From Chitinophagales bacterium (lineage in GTDB: Bacteria > Bacteroidota > Bacteroidia > Chitinophagales > BACL12), in contig JACMJP010000009.1 in the NCBI GenBank assembly GCA_014380545.1, forward strand, positions 1 to 19,388: 19,388 bases of DNA, read 5' to 3'. Of this stretch, positions 1 through 7,173 are shown in pieces. A program made the translations under genes and the position numbers. The notes beneath the pieces were generated by a model. That model did no database searches, was not told the origin of the DNA, and worked only from the letters and a program-made list of their open reading frames with translations. Numbering within the stretch: the stretch's first letter is position 1; each line of letters opens with the position of its first letter.

Positions 1-63
1 AATTAAATATCTTTACAAATACGTTTTTATCCCCTTCCCTGTAAAAACCAAATAAATAAAAAT

Positions 64-1020
64 ATGAAAACAAAAAAAAATACCTCCCGAAATAAAAAAC
101 TCATTTCTTATTCAACATTATCAACTGTATTTCTTACCATCGGTACACAGGCAGCTGCACAAATATTTTATTCAGATATACCGGATGTTGTATTTGATGA
201 AAATGGTGAAACTTACGCATTTGATCTGAACGGAGATCTGATAAATGATATACAATTAAGTAAAGTGTTTATTACGTTCAATTCTTCTTCTCTTTATACT
301 CCAGGTGGGGGTTCTGCATCAGGTATTGTACAAATGAATCATATTTATGCAACTCCACTTAATAATAATGCAATTGCGGGAACACCATCCCCTTATGGTT
401 TTACAAGTTATCCATATGCCATGTATTGTGCATCCGTTATCAATAATGGCAGGCAATGGCAAATAGATAATAGCCAGGTTGTTGCATATAGTCTGCTATA
501 CAAAGTAGATACAATTGGAGGTGGAGTTTTTGATTCTCATATAATATCTGATGGTAATTGGTTTGGCGGAAAAACAGATAAATACCTTGGTGTTAGATTA
601 GATGTTGGTGGTATATTAAAATATGCATGGATGCGCCTGGATGTGTCTGTTGATAATAAAATTGTAACTGTAAAAGATTTCGCATTCGAAAACACTGCAG
701 ACACTGAAATACTTGCAGGTGAACCGAATATAATAATTGCAGATTGTGATACAGTTGATATTGTACAATATTTTCCTCAAGAAGATATTGCAGCATATAG
801 TTTTTCAAATACAATTTATATTACAACAAAAGACCCTCAATTAACAGGAGCAAATATTTCAGTACTTAACATTACAGGACAATTAATTTATACTTCTGTT
901 TTAAGTGAGCAAAATAAAAATATTGTGTTAAAGGATACACCCACCGGAATATATATTTTACGCATCACACATAATAATACTATTTACACAAAACAATTAT
1001 TTATTTCAGGGAATAACTAA
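64..1020 (+). CDS. secreted protein with T9SS-type C-terminal sorting domain (paralog 1)
   Basis: Protein of 318 residues, probably exported by Sec and then across the outer membrane by the type IX secretion system. The N-terminus is lysine-rich (residues 2-14), followed by a hydrophobic stretch and a likely cleavage after AAA before QIFYSD (about residue 32). Residues ~43-60 contain FDLNGDLINDI, an Asp/Asn-rich loop resembling calcium-binding DxNxDxxxD motifs. The central block has GNWFGGKTDKYLGVRL and AWMRLDVSVDNK. The last ~70 residues match a T9SS type A sorting domain: ISVLNITGQLIY, then TGIYILRI, then a short basic/hydrophobic end. The downstream neighbour is a paralog 10 bases away, suggesting tandem duplication and co-transcription. 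The codons just after the start contain a run of nine A. The role of the mature domain is unknown; the secretion route is inferred from motif resemblance. Confidence 0.85.
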   Translation: MKTKKNTSRNKKLISYSTLSTVFLTIGTQAAAQIFYSDIPDVVFDENGETYAFDLNGDLINDIQLSKVFITFNSSSLYTPGGGSASGIVQMNHIYATPLNNNAIAGTPSPYGFTSYPYAMYCASVINNGRQWQIDNSQVVAYSLLYKVDTIGGGVFDSHIISDGNWFGGKTDKYLGVRLDVGGILKYAWMRLDVSVDNKIVTVKDFAFENTADTEILAGEPNIIIADCDTVDIVQYFPQEDIAAYSFSNTIYITTKDPQLTGANISVLNITGQLIYTSVLSEQNKNIVLKDTPTGIYILRITHNNTIYTKQLFISGNN

Positions 1021-1030
1021 ATACTAAATT

Positions 1031-1945
1031 ATGATTGTGCATCCGAATAAATTTTCAGAAAAAAATAGTATGCAAACAAAATTACTTGCATACTCTTCTG
1101 CAACATCTTTATTTCTTGCATTTTCGCAGCATGCTGATGCACAGGTAATTTATACGGATATTGATCCGGATATAATTGTTGATGCGCCTGCGGGTATTTA
1201 TAATCTCGACCTTGATAATGATGCAACAATAGATTTTATTTTTTCGGCTAGCTCAGTTGGTTTATTTACTGTTACAGATTATGGCGCAAATGTTTTGTAT
1301 GCCACACATGCGGTGATGGCTGATCCACAGAATTTAAATTCTATAGCAGCGACAACCGCTGGTGTATCAGGGTTTGCTTATCCTTATGTTTTTGCTGAAA
1401 GTGCAAATATTAGTGCGGGGCTGCAATTTAAAAATACATCATTTCAATCGCTTGCATTTAATTTTCATGCATTAGTAAGCAGTTCGGTTTACAATACAAT
1501 TCATGCATATGGAAATTGGCTGGATGGCGAAACTGATAAATTTATCGGCTTAAAATTGATTAAAGATGGTAACACACATTATGGCTGGGCAAGGCTTGAT
1601 GTGGCAACAGATAATAAATCTTTTACCATTAAAGATTATGCATATGAAGCAACAGCGGGTGTTTTAATTCATACAGATATTATGGATGCAATTGATGATG
1701 TACCCGCAGATAAAAATATTTCCATCTTCAGTTTTAATAATGTGCTGACAATTTCATTCGGGGAAAATATAAACTATCCTACAACACTTTTTATTTTTGA
1801 TATCACAGGGAATATCATTCTGCAGCAGCATTTATTTAATACTAAAAATGAAATTGATCTGTCAAAATTTGCAGCGTCGGTCTATATTGTAAAAGTGCAA
1901 ACTGAAAAATCGGTCAATACTGTAAAAATTCAAGTGATAAAATAG
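1031..1945 (+). CDS. secreted protein with T9SS-type C-terminal sorting domain (paralog 2)
   Basis: Protein of 304 residues, paralogous to the preceding gene. Shared blocks are QVIYTDIDPD after the signal peptide, LDLDNDATIDF (Asp-rich loop), GNWLDGETDKFIGLKL, and YGWARLDVATDNK followed by IKDYAYE. A hydrophobic segment (LLAYSSATSLFLAF) ends in HADAQ, a plausible signal peptidase I site. The tail, with LFIFDITGNIILQQ and VYIVKVQTEK, resembles a T9SS type A sorting domain. The start at 1031 gives an N-terminal extension about as long as that of paralog 1. An internal ATG at 1070 (MQTKLLAYSS) is an equally reasonable start with an A-rich leader. The stop codon ends at 1945 and the convergent ribonuclease gene ends at 1946, so no space remains for a terminator. 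Function of the mature protein is unknown. Confidence 0.83.
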   Translation: MIVHPNKFSEKNSMQTKLLAYSSATSLFLAFSQHADAQVIYTDIDPDIIVDAPAGIYNLDLDNDATIDFIFSASSVGLFTVTDYGANVLYATHAVMADPQNLNSIAATTAGVSGFAYPYVFAESANISAGLQFKNTSFQSLAFNFHALVSSSVYNTIHAYGNWLDGETDKFIGLKLIKDGNTHYGWARLDVATDNKSFTIKDYAYEATAGVLIHTDIMDAIDDVPADKNISIFSFNNVLTISFGENINYPTTLFIFDITGNIILQQHLFNTKNEIDLSKFAASVYIVKVQTEKSVNTVKIQVIK

Positions 1946-3499
1946 TTATTCTACAAGAATTTCTTCTTCCTGCTGATCAAAGAAACGGTATTCCAGATAT
2001 TGAAAATCATCATTCGGAACAACTTTTATCCATTTCCTATAATTGCGGTACCACTTCCATTGCAAAGATGAAAACCATTTTCCTTTTTTAATGAACGCAT
2101 CAATAAAAGGATGTACCTGCAAAGTAATTTTTTTGTGGTTTTGGTTAGTGAGTAAATATTTAATTTTTCTTTCAATATCATCAATGGATAAAAGACTTGC
2201 TTCTATTTTTCCTGTACCACCACAAGTAGGGCATACTTCGGCAGTTATAATACTTACTTCAGGCCGCACCCGCTGCCTAGTTATTTGTGCTACACCGAAT
2301 TTACTGATAGGTAAAATTGTATGTTTTGCACGATCAGCTTCCATTGCAAGTTTCAATTCATTATATACAACTCTTTTATTATCCGGATTTTTCATATCAA
2401 TAAAATCCACGATGATAATTCCACCAAGATCCCTTAATCTTAATTGTCTTGCAATTTCTTTTGCCGCTTCCAGGTTCACTGAAACTGCATTTTGTTCCTG
2501 ATCGCCTTTAATTGCAGTTTTATTTCCGCTATTTACGTCAATTACATGTAACGCCTCAGTATGTTCAATAATCAGGTAGGCGCCGGTATCCATATTCACT
2601 GTTTTTCCAAACAATGATTTAATTTGTTTTGTAATACCGAATGAATCAAATATTGGTTTTTGCGCACTGTGTAAATTCACCATTTTTTCACTGCCGGGTG
2701 AAATCTTTTTAATATAATTTTTTATATCATTTGCAATACCTGAATCATTTGTTGTAACTGCATTAAAACTTTCATTTAAAATATCCCGCAGTAATGAATT
2801 TGTTTTACTGCTTTCACTGAAAACAATTTGAGGTGGTTTCATTGCTGAAAGACGCATTGTTATTTCCTCCCATTGCTTTACAAGATTTAAAAGATCTGCA
2901 TGCAACATTTGCACAGTTTGCCCTTCAGCTATAGTGCGCACAATTACGCCATAACTTTTTGGCTTAATGCTTTCTATTAATTTCTGTAATCTTTTTCTTT
3001 CATCGGCACTCCCGATTTTTCTGCTTACTCCAACTACATCATTAAAAGGAGTCAAAACCAAATATCTTCCCGGTAATGATAACTCGCAACTGAGCCTCGG
3101 GCCTTTTGTTTGAATAGGTTCTTTTATTATCTGAACAAGAATGTATAATCCTTTTTGAATAACATTATTAATCTTACCGGTTTTTACAATTTCAGGCTCC
3201 TTCTGAAATTCCTGCATTGTATAAGGGCTTCCGTTTAATGCTGCTTGTGTATATTTTACAATTGATCTGAAGTGCGGATTTAGATCCGTGTAATGTAAAA
3301 ATGCATCCCGCTCATATCCAACATCAACAAATACAGCATTAAGACCAGGATTAATTTTTTTAACCCTGCCCAAATACAGATCTCCTACATTGAATTTACT
3401 GCTCTCCCTGTCCCTATGAATTTCGACAAGTTGATTATTTTCAATTAGTGCAATTTCAGCTCCGGTTGGAGTTGAATTTATAATAAGTTCTCTTTCCAC
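1946..3499 (-). CDS. rng: ribonuclease E/G family endoribonuclease
   Basis: Protein of 517 residues, close to the usual RNase G size and lacking the long disordered tail of RNase E. This family cleaves single-stranded AU-rich RNA and acts in rRNA maturation and mRNA decay. An S1-like domain spans roughly residues 36-125. Catalytic metal-binding aspartates fall in HVIDVNSG (D321) and VDFIDMKN (D365). Between them is the family block EIARQLRLRDLGG. The Zn-link motif CPTC (C423, C426) supports dimerisation. The start is GTG: the reading frame begins VERELIINSTPTG, the normal N-terminus in Bacteroidota, and no in-frame ATG lies nearby. It is the last gene of a minus-strand operon after HU/IHF-like, TPR and miniprotein genes. 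The ~100-base gap upstream holds a small hairpin. Family assignment is firm; the rng symbol versus rne is a naming choice. Confidence 0.96.
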   Translation of the reverse strand: MERELIINSTPTGAEIALIENNQLVEIHRDRESSKFNVGDLYLGRVKKINPGLNAVFVDVGYERDAFLHYTDLNPHFRSIVKYTQAALNGSPYTMQEFQKEPEIVKTGKINNVIQKGLYILVQIIKEPIQTKGPRLSCELSLPGRYLVLTPFNDVVGVSRKIGSADERKRLQKLIESIKPKSYGVIVRTIAEGQTVQMLHADLLNLVKQWEEITMRLSAMKPPQIVFSESSKTNSLLRDILNESFNAVTTNDSGIANDIKNYIKKISPGSEKMVNLHSAQKPIFDSFGITKQIKSLFGKTVNMDTGAYLIIEHTEALHVIDVNSGNKTAIKGDQEQNAVSVNLEAAKEIARQLRLRDLGGIIIVDFIDMKNPDNKRVVYNELKLAMEADRAKHTILPISKFGVAQITRQRVRPEVSIITAEVCPTCGGTGKIEASLLSIDDIERKIKYLLTNQNHKKITLQVHPFIDAFIKKGKWFSSLQWKWYRNYRKWIKVVPNDDFQYLEYRFFDQQEEEILVE

Positions 3500-3516
3500 A
3501 TGTACCCATTTAGCGC

Positions 3517-3543
3517 CAACACATATTTTATAATGTGTAGTTG
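3517..3543 (-). promoter_or_regulatory. hairpin in the leader of rng
   Basis: On the minus strand, ACACAT and ATGTGT (plus-strand 3519-3524 and 3533-3538) form a 6-bp stem with an 8-base loop. It can be extended with a bulge by CAA pairing with TTG. It lies about 18 bases upstream of the GTG start of the ribonuclease gene. Leader hairpins mediate autoregulation of RNase E in enterobacteria; a similar role here is only a suggestion. Confidence 0.25.
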
Positions 3544-3599
3544 TAAAATAATAATAAGGCTTTAATAATCAGGTTGGAGAAGAATTAGAGCTAAAACCA

Positions 3600-3689
3600 T
3601 TATTTCTTTTTATGACGGTTTTTTCTCAGCCTTTTCTTACGCTTGTGGGTGGCCATTTTGTGTCTTTTTCTTTTTTTACCACTCGGCAT
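3600..3689 (-). CDS. 29-residue highly basic protein, AURKAIP1/COX24 (mS38/bS22-like) family
   Basis: A tiny reading frame of 29 codons plus TAA. It starts MPSGKKRKRHKM and ends RLRKNRHKKK, so most residues are Lys, Arg or His. The pattern KM-x2-HK-x-KK-x-LRK-x-R resembles the C-terminal motif of mitochondrial small-subunit protein mS38 (AURKAIP1/Cox24) and mycobacterial bS22 as I remember them. In Bacteroidota, proteins with nearly this sequence are annotated as AURKAIP1/COX24 domain-containing. The likely role is a small ribosomal-subunit protein lying in rRNA, inferred from the homologs. Its ATG is only one base past the TPR gene's stop, indicating translational coupling in the HU-TPR-miniprotein-rng operon. 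It is short enough that gene finders often skip it. Confidence 0.85.
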   Translation of the reverse strand: MPSGKKRKRHKMATHKRKKRLRKNRHKKK

Positions 3690-3690
3690 C

Positions 3691-4491
3691 TTAAATATTT
3701 TTATTTAGTTTTAAACTGTTTATATCTTGTCTGATGCGTTCTGCAATTTCAACGTCCTGCGCCAGTTTTAATCCTTTTTCCAATGTGTTGATGGCGTTTA
3801 TAGTATCCTGCATCCCTAAATACGATTCTGCCATCAGATATCGGGCTTGCAAATTTAGGGAATCTTTTTCTAAAACTGTTGTAAATCTTTCAATTGCCTT
3901 ATCATATTGACCACTCATTATACTGAAATTACCCAGTACCATGTTCACTTTCACATTACCGGGATCTTCATTATCAATTTTTCTGAGCATGAGTATTCCA
4001 TCCATTGGTTGGTTTGTTCCCTGAACTAAAACAGTAGCTAAACCAATCTTCGCCTCAGTATCTTCCGGCTTAATATCCATTGCTTTTTCAAAACAATATC
4101 GTGCTCCATAAATAACGTTCATGCGCATTTGCTGTGCTGTATCCGTATTCATAGCGTCAAATAAAACAGTGCCTGCATGCATATAATTTTCATAGGAAGG
4201 ATCTGCATCTGCTGCCTGTCGCAAATAATCACCGCCAATAGTTAACCTATTTGCCTGTATCCATTCTGAAGCAAGTTCATGATATATCCCGGCCTTCTGA
4301 ACCCCTGATTTTTTTTTGAGGTCTTTTTCCAGTGAGAGAATTTTTTCTTCCCCGGGAATATCAAGTGAGTCTATTAATGTTTCACTAAGCTCCGAATAAA
4401 CAGATTTTTTAGGAGGCTTATTAGAAAATCCGAAAAAAAATATAAGTGTTACAGCTAATCCGGCAGCAATTAATAAAAATTGTTTTTTCAA
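3691..4491 (-). CDS. membrane-anchored tetratricopeptide repeat protein
   Basis: Protein of 266 residues. Residues ~4-22 (QFLLIAAGLAVTLIFFFGF) form one hydrophobic helix after a KK start, so it is probably an inner-membrane anchor or uncleaved signal with the rest in the periplasm. From ~60 onward it is helical with TPR-like units: the clearest is around 190-225 (VLGNFSIMSGQYDKAIERFTTVLEKD), followed by another at ~226-255 (ARYLMAESYLGMQDTINAINTLEKGL). TPRs mediate protein-protein contact; no partner is identifiable. It follows the IHF/HU-like gene by 17 bases and precedes the miniprotein by one base, so it belongs to the same transcript. Association of such a TPR protein with HU and RNase G genes recurs in Bacteroidota in my recollection. 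The specific role is unknown. Confidence 0.88.
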   Translation of the reverse strand: MKKQFLLIAAGLAVTLIFFFGFSNKPPKKSVYSELSETLIDSLDIPGEEKILSLEKDLKKKSGVQKAGIYHELASEWIQANRLTIGGDYLRQAADADPSYENYMHAGTVLFDAMNTDTAQQMRMNVIYGARYCFEKAMDIKPEDTEAKIGLATVLVQGTNQPMDGILMLRKIDNEDPGNVKVNMVLGNFSIMSGQYDKAIERFTTVLEKDSLNLQARYLMAESYLGMQDTINAINTLEKGLKLAQDVEIAERIRQDINSLKLNKNI

Positions 4492-4508
4492 AAGATAAAA
4501 TTTTGATA

Positions 4509-4802
4509 TTATTTTTTAAGGTTCTGAGAAGTTTTTATCTTATTCATAAAAACTTTGGCAGGCTTAAATGCAGGAATCCTCTGTTCAGGAATTTCAATAG
4601 CTATATTTTTCTTAATAATGCGTCCGATCTTTTTTGCCCGGACTTTAATGATGAAACTTCCGAATCCACGAATATATACCTGTTCACCATTTGCCATCGC
4701 TTCCTTTATTTCTTTACAAAATGCCTCAACACTCACCAGCACATCTACTTTAGGTATGCCTGTTTTTTCTGCTATTCTGTTAACCAAATCTGCTTTTCTC
4801 AT
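4509..4802 (-). CDS. HU/IHF-family DNA-binding protein (arm lacks the NP tip)
   Basis: Protein of 97 residues, typical for HU/IHF. The alpha-helical dimerisation region MRKADLVNRIAEKTGIPK is followed by the signature GFGSFIIKVRAKKIGR and a C-terminal IPAFKPAKVF. These place it in the bacterial histone-like family, which bends DNA as a dimer. In canonical HU the arm tip reads GRNPxTG, with proline intercalating into DNA; here the equivalent is GRIIKKN, so the proline is absent. Bacteroidota homologs next to RNase G genes tend to have a similarly altered arm as I recall (GRNISKN), so this seems a subfamily trait rather than damage. It is the first gene of the operon continuing with TPR, miniprotein and rng, and is divergent from mutY across 98 bases. 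Whether it pairs with another subunit is unknown. Confidence 0.93.
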   Translation of the reverse strand: MRKADLVNRIAEKTGIPKVDVLVSVEAFCKEIKEAMANGEQVYIRGFGSFIIKVRAKKIGRIIKKNIAIEIPEQRIPAFKPAKVFMNKIKTSQNLKK

Positions 4803-4900
4803 TAGTGCTTTTTATTTTTATTGTTTTGTTACAACAATTATCGAATTACAAAGTTCGCTAATTTATTGTTTATCAGAAACAAAACTCTGAAATTTTAGCA

Positions 4901-5959
4901 ATGCTGGGGCAAAAATTCAACACCATTTTAAATAACTGGTATATACAAAATGCCAGGCTTCTGCCATGGAAAGGAGAAAAAAATCCTTATTATATATGGT
5001 TGAGCGAAATAATATTGCAGCAAACGAGAGTGGAGCAGGGTGTTTTATATTATCACAAATTCAGGAAAAAATTTCCTCTGCTAAAACAACTGGCGAATGC
5101 GCATGAGGATGAAATATTAAAAATGTGGGAAGGTCTGGGTTACTACACCCGTGCAAGAAATCTTCATGCAACGGCAAAAATTATTGCTGAACAATATAAC
5201 GGCAAATTTCCAGATACATATGAAAAAATTATTCAGTTAAAGGGAATTGGAGATTATACTGCAGCCGCAATTGCATCCTTTGCATATGATCTGCCATATG
5301 CTGTTGTTGATGCAAATGTATTGCGTATTCTTGCGAGGATTTTTGGTGTGTACGCTGCAATAAATACAAATGAAGCAAAGAAAAAAATTGCGGTCCTTGC
5401 AAATAAATTACTTGATAAAAATAACCCGGCAGCACACAATCAGGCAATGATGGATTTTGGTGCAACAGTATGCAAACCTGTTAATCCGATGTGTGAAAAT
5501 TGCCCTTTTAAAAACCATTGTTACGCTTATAAAAATAATGTAGTTGAATTACTTCCTGTTAAATCAAAAAAGATAAAAAGAAGAGTTCGTTATTTTCATT
5601 ATTTTATTATTAAGCAAAAGAACTCTTTTATTATTGAGAAAAGAACAACAAAAGATATTTGGAAAAATATGTATCAATTTCCTATGCTGGAAGAAAAAAG
5701 AATGTTGTCTTCCAAAAATATTTTAATGTCATCTGCATACAAAGAATATTTTACAGCAGAAAAAATCGGGATAATAAAGGAGTCAGCAATTTTCAGCCAA
5801 CAACTTACCCATCAAACTATAAAAGCTAAATTTTTTATTGTTATGTCAGAAAGCTTAAAAAGACCCCTCCGGCCGGGATGGATAATTCCTGAAAAGAATA
5901 AGTTTAGGGAGTTTGCCTTTCCGGGTATCATCAGGAACTATTTGGAAGAAATGCAGTAA
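4901..5959 (+). CDS. mutY: A/G-specific adenine DNA glycosylase
   Basis: Protein of 352 residues, standard MutY length. It removes adenine mispaired with 8-oxoguanine in base excision repair. The HhH-GPD fold is visible: WLSEIILQQTRV contains catalytic Glu36; the helix-hairpin-helix LKGIGDYTAAAIASFA is at ~113-127; VVDANVLRILAR carries catalytic Asp137. The iron-sulfur cluster loop has C191-x6-C198-x2-C201-x5-C207 intact. The C-terminal part (~225-352) is a NUDIX-like 8-oxoG recognition domain, with QQLTHQTIKAKFFIV corresponding to the LTH segment of that domain. It is divergent from the HU/IHF-like gene and followed 44 bases later by ssb, an arrangement common in Bacteroidota. All key residues are present, so it should be functional. 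Confidence 0.97.
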   Translation: MLGQKFNTILNNWYIQNARLLPWKGEKNPYYIWLSEIILQQTRVEQGVLYYHKFRKKFPLLKQLANAHEDEILKMWEGLGYYTRARNLHATAKIIAEQYNGKFPDTYEKIIQLKGIGDYTAAAIASFAYDLPYAVVDANVLRILARIFGVYAAINTNEAKKKIAVLANKLLDKNNPAAHNQAMMDFGATVCKPVNPMCENCPFKNHCYAYKNNVVELLPVKSKKIKRRVRYFHYFIIKQKNSFIIEKRTTKDIWKNMYQFPMLEEKRMLSSKNILMSSAYKEYFTAEKIGIIKESAIFSQQLTHQTIKAKFFIVMSESLKRPLRPGWIIPEKNKFREFAFPGIIRNYLEEMQ

Positions 5960-5964
5960 TTTAG

Positions 5965-5992
5965 TTGCCCGAATCATATTAAAATACTTTAA
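5965..5992 (+). promoter_or_regulatory. possible ssb promoter (TTG / TACTTTAA)
   Basis: TTG at 5965-5967 and TACTTTAA at 5985-5992 are separated by 17 bases and lie just upstream of the ssb ATG at 6004. The second element is one base off the Bacteroidota -7 box TAnnTTTG, and the first resembles the -33 TTTG. The match is imperfect and ssb may instead be read from mutY. Confidence 0.25.
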
Positions 5993-6003
5993 AATCAATT
6001 TTT

Positions 6004-6426
6004 ATGAGTGGAATCAACAAAGTAATCTTAATTGGCAACCTGGGAAAAGACCCTGAATTAAGAAATTTCGAAGGCGGAAATGTAGTCGCAAATTTTCCGC
6101 TTGCAACTACAGAAGTCTATCGTGACAAAAATCAAAATAAAGTAGAACACACCGAGTGGCATAACATTTCAATGTGGGGCAAACTTGCAGAAGTAGCAAG
6201 TAAATTTTTGCGCAAGGGAAGCAAAGTATATATTGAAGGAAGAATTAAAAACCGCAGCTGGGAAGATAAAGAAGGTAATAAAAAATATATTACTGAAATT
6301 GTTGCTGAAAATTTTACTATGCTTGATAAAAGACCCGCAACAGGAAATAATGAAGAGCCAGTTGCTCAGGAATCAACTTCTGCCAGCAATAGCGATATGC
6401 AAATGGCTGATGATCTTCCGTTCTGA
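6004..6426 (+). CDS. ssb: single-stranded DNA-binding protein
   Basis: Protein of 140 residues. It binds single-stranded DNA during replication, recombination and repair and recruits partners such as RecG through its C-terminal tip. The OB fold occupies ~4-106, opening with the family signature INKVILIGNLGKDPELR. Further blocks are FPLATTEVYRD, EWHNISMWGKLAEVASKFLRKGSKVYIEGRI and YITEIVAENFTML. A short disordered linker (~110-130) leads to the acidic tip MADDLPF, the variant of DDIPF that binds partner proteins. The start is ATG at 6004. It follows mutY on the same strand and ends in a clear intrinsic terminator, which separates it from gldD. The encoded protein is a normal chromosomal SSB. 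Confidence 0.97.
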   Translation: MSGINKVILIGNLGKDPELRNFEGGNVVANFPLATTEVYRDKNQNKVEHTEWHNISMWGKLAEVASKFLRKGSKVYIEGRIKNRSWEDKEGNKKYITEIVAENFTMLDKRPATGNNEEPVAQESTSASNSDMQMADDLPF

Positions 6427-6443
6427 TCTTATTTTAATAAATA

Positions 6444-6482
6444 AAAAACCTAACAGGTTTCCGGAATCTGTTAGGTTTTTTT
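6444..6482 (+). terminator. intrinsic terminator after ssb
   Basis: A tract ACCTAACAG and CTGTTAGGT form a perfect stem (CCTAACAG/CTGTTAGG, arms about 6449-6456 and 6468-6475) with an 11-base loop. Flanking A and T runs extend the stem, and the 3' arm is followed by seven T (6476-6482). The A tract on the left means it could also act on the opposite strand. It is positioned 20 bases after the ssb stop. Confidence 0.88.
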
Positions 6483-6527
6483 ATATGTGGAAAAAATATA
6501 TCTTCACAACTCTCGTTTTAAAAATTC

Positions 6528-7145
6528 ATGCTATACTGTAAATTATTTTTTACGTTTGTTTTTTTATTTTGTATTGCAGCATTTACTTCATGCACAACAG
6601 ATAATAGTATTAAACCTTCAGCATACCCCAGGGTGCATTATCCTGAGAGTAATAATTTAGTTACGTATAACGATGCTTCCTGCCCTTACACTTTCCAGGT
6701 GCCGGACTATTATGTTATACAGCGAAAAACAAAATTTTTTAATGAAGATGTATTAGGTGATTGCTGGCTGAACCTTGAGTGTAGCGATTTGAATGCAACG
6801 ATATATTTAAGCTATAAAAAATTATCGCCTGATCAAACATTGCAAAAATTAGTGGAAGAAGCATATAAACTTACCTTTAAACACACTCAAAAAGCAGATT
6901 ATATTCAGCCGCAGGAAATAGATAATGGCAATGGGGCTGTTGGTTTAATTTATTATGTAGGTGGGGAAGCTGCAAGCAATATTCAATTTTTTGTTACTGA
7001 TACTACAGAAAACTTTATAAGAGGTGCCTTATATTTTTATGCTCACCCGAATAGTGATTCATTAAAACCTGTAGTTGATTTTATGATTGAAGATGTAAAA
7101 GAAATTTTGGAAAGCTGGAGATGGAAAAATAGTTATCAGATATGA
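6528..7145 (+). CDS. gldD: gliding motility lipoprotein GldD
   Basis: Protein of 205 residues. The N-terminal hydrophobic signal ends in a lipobox, AFTSC, with Cys22 as the lipidation site. The mature part opens with PSAYPRVHYPES, then the segments CPYTFQVPDYY, LNLECSDLNATIYLSYK and KADYIQPQEIDNGNGAVGLIYYVGG, and near the end IRGALYFYAHPNSDSL with FMIEDVKEILESWRW. This is the pattern of GldD, an essential gliding protein of Flavobacterium johnsoniae whose biochemical action is poorly defined. Location downstream of mutY and ssb agrees with the conserved Bacteroidota cluster, although gldE, normally in between, is missing. A terminator precedes it, so it needs its own promoter within 6483-6527. 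Presence of gldD does not prove that the organism glides, because non-gliding T9SS bearers also carry gld genes. Confidence 0.9.
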   Translation: MLYCKLFFTFVFLFCIAAFTSCTTDNSIKPSAYPRVHYPESNNLVTYNDASCPYTFQVPDYYVIQRKTKFFNEDVLGDCWLNLECSDLNATIYLSYKKLSPDQTLQKLVEEAYKLTFKHTQKADYIQPQEIDNGNGAVGLIYYVGGEAASNIQFFVTDTTENFIRGALYFYAHPNSDSLKPVVDFMIEDVKEILESWRWKNSYQI

Positions 7146-7173
7146 GATATTCCCAAAATTATTCTATTAAACC

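Noticed and set aside
23..48. GTTTTTA...TAAAAAC dyad in front of the first gene
   Set aside because: Seven-base AT-rich stem with no T tract on either side; cannot be tied to a gene because the window begins here.
2043..2501. Open frame antisense to rng
   Set aside because: Shadow of the ribonuclease gene; no family resemblance.
4446..4890. Open frames opposite the IHF/HU-like gene
   Set aside because: They overlap a clear HU-family gene and read as Phe/Ile/Leu-rich shadow peptides.
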